In this document: positions 23,208 to 28,357 of the stretch, in pieces
Numbering within the stretch: the first letter of the stretch is position 1
How the letters are laid out: each line of letters opens with the position of its first letter
From: Suilimivivens sp964507235
GTDB taxonomy: Bacteria; Bacillota; Clostridia; Lachnospirales; Lachnospiraceae
DNA length: 28,357 nucleotides
Assembly (NCBI GenBank): GCA_964507235.1
Contig: CAZDPE010000022.1
Coordinates: 1-28,357 of the forward strand
Direction: 5' to 3'
Notes under the pieces: generated by a model
Database searches by the model: none
What the model saw: the letters and a program-made list of their open reading frames with translations, nothing else
What the model was told of the DNA's origin: nothing
Position numbers and translations under genes: made by a program

Positions 23208-24068
23208 TTACATCAGATCCTGATTGGCCACATGATCCATATCGTCAAACGCCTGATTTTCTCCTACCATACCCCAGATAAAAGTATAAGCTCTTGAGCC
23301 GCATCCCGAATGAATGGACCAGCTGGGTGAAATTACGGCTTCTTCATTTCTCATCACAATATGTCTTGTTTCCGTAGGCTCGCCCATATAATGCATTACA
23401 AATGCATCTTCAGGCATTTCAAAATAAAGATAAACCTCCATACGTCTGTCATGTGTATGGCAGGGCATTGTATTCCATACGCTGCCCGGTTCCAGCTTCG
23501 TCATACCCATAACCAGCTGGCAGCTTTCCACCTGCCCCGGCAAAATGTACTTGCAGATGACTCTGTGGTTGGCATCCTCCAGTGTTCCAAGCTCCACTTT
23601 ATTCTCATCCTTAACGATAACCACGCCTTCTTCCGGTGTACCGTTTGGCTTTATTAAAACTGTGGGATACGTTTTATGGGCAGGTGCGCTGTTAAGATAG
23701 AATTTAGCAGGATTTGCAGAATCCGCACTGTCAAATACAATGTCTTTGGCCCCCATGCCGATATACATACCTTCTTTAAACCCTACCTCATATTTCCTGC
23801 CGTCAATGGTAATTACACCGGCGCCGCCGATATTAATCACGCCCATTTCCCTTCTCTGCAGGAAATAATCAGCACGAAGCTCATCACCTGCGGTAAGTAC
23901 AAGGGGTGAAACCGGTACTGCAGCGCCTGTAATGATTCTGTCAATATGGCTGTATACCAGCTTGATTTCTCCCGGTACAAACAGGTTCTGAATTAAAAAT
24001 TCTTCCCTCAGTCTTTCCGTTGTGTAGTGCTTCACGTCTTTAGGTGAAGCGGCTGTTCTTAACTCCAT
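23208..24068 (-). CDS. kduI: 5-dehydro-4-deoxy-D-glucuronate isomerase
   Basis: A 286-residue cupin of standard KduI length that interconverts 4-deoxy-5-ketouronate and 2,5-diketo-3-deoxygluconate. The metal ligands are visible: H204 and H206 in CHTHDRRMEVYLYFE, E211, and H253 in WSIHSGCGSRAYTFIWGM. It is the first gene of the kdu-kdg operon, with its own promoter just upstream at 24101-24134. Unsaturated uronates come from polysaccharide lyases plus unsaturated glucuronyl hydrolases, which are not in this window; E. coli KduI also has been reported to act on glucuronate itself, which would tie it to the uidA next door. Confidence 0.96.
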   Translation of the reverse strand: MELRTAASPKDVKHYTTERLREEFLIQNLFVPGEIKLVYSHIDRIITGAAVPVSPLVLTAGDELRADYFLQRREMGVINIGGAGVITIDGRKYEVGFKEGMYIGMGAKDIVFDSADSANPAKFYLNSAPAHKTYPTVLIKPNGTPEEGVVIVKDENKVELGTLEDANHRVICKYILPGQVESCQLVMGMTKLEPGSVWNTMPCHTHDRRMEVYLYFEMPEDAFVMHYMGEPTETRHIVMRNEEAVISPSWSIHSGCGSRAYTFIWGMVGENQAFDDMDHVANQDLM

Positions 24069-24100
24069 TTTGTAACCCTTCCTTTCATACTGATAATTAT

Positions 24101-24134
24101 AGTATACTATATAAAATTAACTATGTCATTTCAA
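24101..24134 (-). promoter_or_regulatory. Promoter of the kduI operon
   Basis: Minus-strand TTGAAA (24129-24134) and TATAGT (24106-24111) are 17 nt apart; an overlapping pair ATGACA (24124-24129) and TATACT (24101-24106) also fits with 17 nt. Transcription would start about 30 nt before the kduI ATG. Confidence 0.65.
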
Positions 24135-24192
24135 AAATCAGTAAAAACATTGCAAATTTTGAACTTTTAACCCATTATCAGGCCATTTTTTT

Positions 24193-24210
24193 GAAAGTGT
24201 TTACACTTTC
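24193..24210. promoter_or_regulatory. 18-bp perfect palindrome upstream of kduI
   Basis: GAAAGTGTTTACACTTTC has perfect 7-bp half-sites around TTTA (TAAA on minus). It lies about 60 bp ahead of the -35 of the kduI promoter, between the uidA stop and kduI. This is the size and symmetry of a dimeric operator (LacI/GntR type), though it is not a clear cre match. Related half-sites (TTACACTT at about 26178, GAAGTGTC at about 26103) occur ahead of uidA. Confidence 0.5.
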
Positions 24211-24249
24211 CGCAAGAAAAGGCTTTGCCACGGTTCCTTTCTGCCCTGC

Positions 24250-26031
24250 TTACTCCTCCATGAGCTCATGATAAAATTTCTGCAGGGTCCAAAATGCCTG
24301 CTTCCGGTATGTTTTATCCGGAGAACATAACCCTTTCCTGTTATAGTATTTCTGTATGCTGCTTGTTCTTCTGGGACAGCGGAAGTCATACAAAATCCAG
24401 GGTGTCATCCCTTTAATATAAGAAATTTTCCTGAGAGTTTCTATCTGGCGCTCATAAACGTAAGCCTGACATTCTTCCGTTCCTTTATCCGTAACGGTTC
24501 CATGATGCTCTGGAAGCGCATCTGCGCCGAATTCCGTTATAATCACAGGTTTTTTCGGACTGCTGTTTGCCATCAGCTGAGGCAGCTTTTCAAAATCAGG
24601 AGTATACCAGCCGCAATACTCGTTAATTCCGATTACATCCAGATGCCCGATCAGGCGGTCGGCAATTTCATTTTTCACACTGTCAACCAGACAGGCTGCC
24701 GATACCAGCCGGGTTTCATCCGCTTCATGCGCACAGTCTGCCAGTCTTCCCATGAACCTGAGCCGCTCATCAGTATCCGCATTCTCATTTCCCACGGACC
24801 AGATAATAACGCTTGCCCTGTTGAAGTCCCTGGTAATCAATTCCAACAACTGATTACGGGCATCTTCATAAGTAGCTTCTCTGTCAAAACGGATTGCCCA
24901 GTAAACCGGGATTTCCTCCCAGAGAAGAATTCCATATTCATCCGCCAGCTTCGCCATCCTTTCATGATGGGGATAATGCGCAATACGCATAAAATTACAT
25001 CCCAGTTCTTTTGCCAGAAGGATGTTTTCTATCCTCTCTTCGTCTGAAAGCGCCCTGCCGTTTTCAACACTTTCCTCATGACAGCTTATTCCCCGTAAAA
25101 ATAAAGGTTCTCCATTCAGAAGGATTTCACCATTTTCCTCCCTGATTTCCCGAAAGCCTGCCCTGTCACTGACACAATCCTTCAAACAGAAAATCTTAAC
25201 CTCATATAATTTGGGATTCTCCGGCGACCATAATTCCGGCTTTGCCAAAATAACGGCCTCACCCTTTCCGTTTATAACCGGTATTTCTTCCCTGATTCCA
25301 AGCCCTTCTATTGTCAGGAGAGCCGCTGCTGATACGGATTCCGACAAGTCTATTTTTACCTTTATTTTTTCAAAGGTTCCGTCCGGCAGCAACGAAATCT
25401 TAAAATCTTTAATATAAGTTTCAGGAAGACGAATCAGTTCAATATCACGAAATACCCCGCCATAATTGAACCAGTCCGTATTTTCCGCAGGCACCTGCCC
25501 CGGCCTTCTGGTGCTGTCCACAGCAAGTATAATGCGGTTTTCTTCTTTCAAGGCACCTGTAATATCCAGGAAACAGGGCGTTGAACCGCCCCGGTGCATT
25601 CCCATATATTCTCCGTTCAGAAAAACACGGCACAGGTAATTGGCAGCTCCGATTTTCAGAATCACATGCTCCTCTGTCCCCTTTTTATAGGAAAACCTTC
25701 TTGTGAAAACCATACTGCTTTCATACAGCAAATATTCTTTCTCTACAGTATTCCAGCAGGCAGGAAGCTGCATGGACGGCCATTCATCAAAGGAATAATC
25801 TACCGGAAGCGTGTAACCATTCTCATCATAACGCTTTTCCTTAAACCACTGCTGCCTTAAACAGGTATCATACTGGTCTACAGCATATTGCCACTGTCCG
25901 TTTAGAAGTTCCTTTTTTCTTCCTCCGTCAAATACCATGGAGGCGGCATTTGCCTGCTTTCCTTCATACTGCTGGGTATAATCTTCCAGATGAATATCTG
26001 ACATGTAGATTTTGGTTTTATCAGAATCCAT
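24250..26031 (-). CDS. uidA: Beta-glucuronidase (GH2)
   Basis: A 593-residue glycoside hydrolase of family 2 with the three parts in order: sugar-binding jelly roll (about 1-200), Ig-like domain (about 200-295) and TIM barrel (about 295-593). The acid/base E416 in SVGNEN and nucleophile E500 in ITEFGAD are intact, and the NRK triplet (N564, K566) matches the N-x-K motif that selects the carboxylate of glucuronides, which separates it from beta-galactosidases. The long active-site loop present in E. coli enzyme after the EE/DE strand seems absent: from EEIPVYWAIRFDREATYED it reaches the helix quickly. No signal peptide, so it is cytoplasmic and needs import of its substrate. Its 181-nt gap to kduI and that gene's own promoter suggest separate control, possibly with read-through. 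Confidence 0.94.
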   Translation of the reverse strand: MDSDKTKIYMSDIHLEDYTQQYEGKQANAASMVFDGGRKKELLNGQWQYAVDQYDTCLRQQWFKEKRYDENGYTLPVDYSFDEWPSMQLPACWNTVEKEYLLYESSMVFTRRFSYKKGTEEHVILKIGAANYLCRVFLNGEYMGMHRGGSTPCFLDITGALKEENRIILAVDSTRRPGQVPAENTDWFNYGGVFRDIELIRLPETYIKDFKISLLPDGTFEKIKVKIDLSESVSAAALLTIEGLGIREEIPVINGKGEAVILAKPELWSPENPKLYEVKIFCLKDCVSDRAGFREIREENGEILLNGEPLFLRGISCHEESVENGRALSDEERIENILLAKELGCNFMRIAHYPHHERMAKLADEYGILLWEEIPVYWAIRFDREATYEDARNQLLELITRDFNRASVIIWSVGNENADTDERLRFMGRLADCAHEADETRLVSAACLVDSVKNEIADRLIGHLDVIGINEYCGWYTPDFEKLPQLMANSSPKKPVIITEFGADALPEHHGTVTDKGTEECQAYVYERQIETLRKISYIKGMTPWILYDFRCPRRTSSIQKYYNRKGLCSPDKTYRKQAFWTLQKFYHELMEE

Positions 26032-26273
26032 TTTCTTTTTTCCTCCTGCTCTCTCTATTATTACGATAACTATTATAATTATATCAGCTATTATCTTTGC
26101 ATGGAAGTGTCATTTTATTTTGTAATATTGCACAATTGCTTCTATAGGGCGGACGCCTGACATGAAATAAGCCGGCGGCTTACACTTATATTTATTGGCA
26201 AAAAGGTACATTCCGCCTGCTTATGAATGGTATGGCTGAACCATTGAGTAATTGAAGATATCTTAATTTATCC

Positions 26274-26302
26274 TTGGCATTGCCAAAATAAGAACTTATA
26301 AT
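26274..26302 (+). promoter_or_regulatory. Promoter of the divergent AraC gene with overlapping palindrome
   Basis: TTGGCA (26274-26279) and TATAAT (26297-26302), 17 nt apart, form a near-consensus sigma-A promoter. The -35 is the left half of a palindrome TTGGCATTGCCAA (26274-26286), a likely operator through which the AraC protein or another regulator controls its own gene. The 300-nt divergent region 26032-26331 also has TATAAT-like boxes on the minus strand about 50-65 nt ahead of uidA, but no firm -35. Confidence 0.6.
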
Positions 26303-26343
26303 ATACATAAAAATCAATTCACAAACAGGTAATGAGGAAAACT

Positions 26344-27198
26344 ATGGAAGAATTATACTCCTGCAGCCAGGCTATGGAAAACTGCTCTGAAACGCAGACC
26401 TTTGCCATTGCACATTTATATAAGGAAGAAAAAACCATGGACATGCATATCCATGACTGTTATGAAATTTATTATTCTATTTCGGGCGGAAAACAGTTTC
26501 TTATCGACAACAGGTTTTATGCCATTGAACCCGGGGATATTTTCATTATCAACCAATATGAAAGCCATAAAATCACCCAGGTAGATAAAATGGTTCATGA
26601 ACGGATTGTCCTTTCCATCCATCCTGACTATACAAAGAGGATTTCTACTGCCGCAACGAATTTAGATGCCTGCTTCTCTGACCGTCCCGAACACTTCAAC
26701 CACAAAATTTCTTTAAACAGGGAACAGCAGAACCGCTTTCTGTATTATATTAACAAGATTACCGGCGCAGACGGCTATGGTCATGATATTATCGAACAGA
26801 CCGCTTTTATGGAACTGATGGTATTCATCAACAACCTGCTTCAAACCAGTGAAGCCCACGAGTCCTCCGCTTATGTTTATAATCAGCAGGTAGATGATAT
26901 TCTTGCCTATATCAATTTAAACATCAGCAATCCCATATCCATAGAACAGCTTGCGGGAGAATTCTTTTTAAGTGAATCCTATATCTGCCGCATCTTTAAA
27001 GCCGCCACAGGTACTACCATCAACAAATATATTTCAGCAAGGCGCATCAGTATTGCCAAATCCCTGCTAAATGACGGTGCCAGTGTCACAGAAGCTTATG
27101 AAAAAAGCGGTTTTACTGACTACAGCAACTTTTTCAAGGCCTTTACCAGGGCCGTTGGAATTTCTCCAAAAAAATATGCCCAGTGCAGCGTCTTATAG
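26344..27198 (+). CDS. AraC-family regulator, likely of the glucuronide operon
   Basis: A 284-residue AraC protein with an N-terminal cupin (HIHDCYEIYYSISGGKQFLI and AIEPGDIFIINQYESHKI, about 30-80) and a C-terminal double HTH (ISIEQLAGEFFLSESYICRI and SVTEAYEKSGFTDYSNFFKA, about 190-280). The start at 26344 is preferred, as GAGG lies 6-7 nt upstream; the earlier ATG at 26332 has only a weak site. It is divergent from uidA across a 300-nt region, the usual layout for an activator of the neighbouring catabolic genes. A uronate or glucuronide ligand is inferred from this location only. Confidence 0.9.
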   Translation: MEELYSCSQAMENCSETQTFAIAHLYKEEKTMDMHIHDCYEIYYSISGGKQFLIDNRFYAIEPGDIFIINQYESHKITQVDKMVHERIVLSIHPDYTKRISTAATNLDACFSDRPEHFNHKISLNREQQNRFLYYINKITGADGYGHDIIEQTAFMELMVFINNLLQTSEAHESSAYVYNQQVDDILAYINLNISNPISIEQLAGEFFLSESYICRIFKAATGTTINKYISARRISIAKSLLNDGASVTEAYEKSGFTDYSNFFKAFTRAVGISPKKYAQCSVL

Positions 27199-27212
27199 CT
27201 GTCTGGGCTTTT
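27178..27212 (+). terminator. Terminator overlapping the AraC stop codon
   Basis: GCCCAG (27178-27183) and CTGGGC (27203-27208) form a 6-bp stem followed by TTTT. The left arm lies inside the last codons of the AraC gene and the stop is in the loop. Confidence 0.65.
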
Positions 27213-27214
27213 CA

Positions 27215-27254
27215 TTCATGACAATAGACAGTTTGCAAAGCGTACTATCTATTA
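27215..27254 (+). repeat. Palindromic repeat copy 2
   Basis: TTCATGACAATAGA (27215-27228) to TCTATTA matches the essC-leader repeat at 17461-17500 on the opposite strand. Here an 18-codon frame (MTIDSLQSVLSITV, then a TGA at 27272-27274) begins at 27218, and an imperfect inverted repeat (ACAATAGACAG with CTGTCT-type arms) can form a hairpin. It lies right behind the AraC terminator. Confidence 0.55.
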
Positions 27255-27308
27255 CTGTCTGTTCATATTTTTGATAACTACCGCCGCATAACTCCGCACC
27301 GGCGCTAA

Positions 27309-28109
27309 TTAAAAGATATAATCCATAATACTTCCCGAAGAATAGGAATTACTGTAAGTTCCTAATCCGGTATAGGTATTTGCCTTTGTCGTTTCCCTGC
27401 TTGCTGCATAATCAATCATGGATGCCTGCGCAGATACATTATAGCTGTAAGAACCGGTTCCGTTAAACAATGTCTTCACACTGTTCATATCCGAGTTTTT
27501 AAAAGTTTCTTCATCAATGGATAAGGTATTGTCCTTATTAATAGTAATACCCACCTTGGATAACAGATTTTCGTTTGATTTTGTTAAATTAATAAGGCTG
27601 CTTTCCCTTGTCTGAATGGAACTCGAATTGGAACTGCCGGTTTTGCTGAGTAAATTATTGTAATCATTTGTGAATGCGGATACTGCCTGATAAATAGCAT
27701 CCACATCATATTCCTTAGTGGTCGTTTCAAATCCCTGCTCATCCTTCGTTGTCACGTTTTTCTTTGCAAACACCGATTTACTGCCCACTGTAATTAAATC
27801 GTCTGCAGATTCCTTCAAACTGTCTGCCGCCTTCTCAACATCTGATAGAACCTCAGCCGTATCAGAAGCGGTGGAAATCGACTTTTTATTATTCGTAGTC
27901 GTGCCTGACGATGATGCTGCTGTCGAACTGCCGCTGTCCTTTGCATAATATGCTTTCATCAGCTTGGCATAGCTGCCGTTTTTAATAGCTGCATAATCAG
28001 AAAGGAAATTTAAATTTCCAAGACTGCTTCCGCTTCCAGAACCGGATGAAAGACTCTGAAACAAATACGAATAATCCTGTTTTGCATTGACATTAATACT
28101 GATACCCAT
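27309..28109 (-). CDS. FliD-like low-complexity protein of unknown function
   Basis: A 266-residue protein rich in Ser, Asn and Thr (SGSGSGSSLGN, STAASSSGTTTNN near 20-75), with a middle coiled-coil-like section and a C-terminal stretch VGITINKDNTLSIDEETFKN, then MNSVKTLFNG. That stretch matches the end of flagellar cap FliD, where the pattern is LGI-DKDG-L-LD-E-F and VK-LF. It is less than half the length of FliD and lacks its other domains, and no flagellar gene is present nearby. No signal peptide is seen. A strong site (AAAGGAG at 7 nt) and promoter (28194-28222) support a real, expressed gene. Such short FliD-like genes recur in Lachnospiraceae; their job is not known to me. Confidence 0.7.
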   Translation of the reverse strand: MGISINVNAKQDYSYLFQSLSSGSGSGSSLGNLNFLSDYAAIKNGSYAKLMKAYYAKDSGSSTAASSSGTTTNNKKSISTASDTAEVLSDVEKAADSLKESADDLITVGSKSVFAKKNVTTKDEQGFETTTKEYDVDAIYQAVSAFTNDYNNLLSKTGSSNSSSIQTRESSLINLTKSNENLLSKVGITINKDNTLSIDEETFKNSDMNSVKTLFNGTGSYSYNVSAQASMIDYAASRETTKANTYTGLGTYSNSYSSGSIMDYIF

Positions 28110-28193
28110 ATCATCACTCCTTTGACAAAACGCGGGACTTCCATGTTCCCTGTTTATATGTATCTTATCACAAAATCCTTTATAATTAATTAT

Positions 28194-28222
28194 AGTATAA
28201 CATTCTCATTTTGAAAATACAA
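28194..28222 (-). promoter_or_regulatory. Promoter of the FliD-like gene
   Basis: Minus-strand TTGTAT (28217-28222) and TATACT (28194-28199), 17 nt apart, lie about 85 nt ahead of the ATG at 28109. Confidence 0.5.
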
Positions 28223-28269
28223 GATTCCATTCAAGAAAACTTTGGTACGAAATACTGTATTTTTGTAAT

Positions 28270-28299
28270 AAAAAAGCCCTTGAAACATCAAAGGCTTTT
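28270..28299 (-). terminator. Terminator of the tRNA-Leu transcript
   Basis: On the minus strand AAAAGCCTTTG pairs with CAAGGGCTTTT (one mismatch) around a 6-nt loop and ends in a run of six Ts (28270-28275), 3 nt after the tRNA end. Confidence 0.8.
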
Positions 28300-28302
28300 A
28301 CG

Positions 28303-28357
28303 TGCAGGAAAAGAGACTTGAACTCTCATGGTATTGCTACCACACGGACCTGAACCG
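28303..28357 (-). tRNA. tRNA-Leu (CAG), 3' part
   Basis: Read on minus from the right edge, the sequence gives half of an anticodon stem (CGG), the loop TTCAGGT (anticodon CAG), the 3' stem CCGTG, a long variable arm (TGGTA GCAA TACCA), the T arm GAGAG TTCAAGT CTCTT, and the acceptor 3' strand TTCCTGC plus discriminator A at 28303. The long variable arm and CAG anticodon give Leu. The 5' half lies beyond the window, and the CCA end is not encoded. Confidence 0.9.

Noticed and set aside
24181..24210. Palindrome at 24193-24210 as a terminator of uidA
   Set aside because: On the minus strand the stem is followed by As, not Ts; position and perfect symmetry suit an operator better.
1..28357. CRISPR array, rRNA operon, complete insertion sequence or prophage
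   Set aside because: No regular spaced repeats, rRNA-like sequence, transposase core or phage structural gene is seen; only remnants of accessory genes are present.

Overview
The window is most like a chromosomal segment of a gut Lachnospiraceae bacterium (low-GC Firmicutes, Clostridia). The support is a moderate-to-low GC content, strong AGGAGG-type ribosome binding sites, LytTR two-component regulators, a Csp-like subtilase, a Firmicutes-type (EssC) type VII secretion locus and a gut-type glucuronide/hexuronate operon. A run of ten Ns at 1341-1350 shows that it comes from a draft scaffold. Most genes lie on the minus strand.

Region 1 (1-2454) is an agr-like regulatory block on the minus strand: an orphan LytTR response regulator, a hairpin terminator, then an XRE-type repressor (broken by the N gap), a second LytTR regulator and the membrane part of a sensor kinase that runs off the left edge. 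Region 2 (2455-6760) is a zone of gene decay around one intact gene. It holds the C-terminal end of an unknown gene, an Rpn/PD-(D/E)XK protein lacking its nuclease half, a 3-hydroxyacyl-CoA dehydrogenase pseudogene with an internal deletion and two frameshifts, an intact 630-residue S8 peptidase with a full Asp/His/Ser triad, and a stop-interrupted fragment of a repeat protein. Region 3 (6886-8757) has an AraC regulator convergent with an FMN-dependent alpha-hydroxy-acid dehydrogenase family enzyme.

Region 4 (8846-17595) is the most distinctive part. It is one compact minus-strand operon with a near-consensus promoter, a ~170-nt leader, essC (TTG start, three FtsK-type ATPase modules), a ubiquitin-like EsaB/YukD protein, five small WXG100-family proteins, a membrane-anchored protein of unknown function, and a DUF2974/Mbeg1-like serine hydrolase with a helical C-terminal half. 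No EssA, EssB or EsaA gene is present next to it. My inference is that the last two genes are an effector and its immunity or surface partner, and that the WXG proteins include export partners. The leader contains a 37-codon ORF whose first ~14 codons and palindrome recur at 27215-27254.

Region 5 (17702-19527) carries a ZIP metal transporter and a GNAT acetyltransferase, divergently transcribed. Region 6 (19567-27198) is a glucuronide/unsaturated-uronate catabolic locus: an AraC regulator divergent from uidA (beta-glucuronidase), then kduI, kduD, an RpiB/LacAB-family isomerase resembling streptococcal DhuI, a KDPG aldolase fused to a C-terminal VOC-like domain, and kdgK. Together these would take uronates to 2-keto-3-deoxygluconate, its 6-phosphate, then pyruvate and glyceraldehyde-3-phosphate. 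Two unrelated isomerases for what may be the same step sit in one operon. Region 7 (27309-28357) has a FliD-like low-complexity protein and the 3' part of a tRNA-Leu(CAG) with its terminator.
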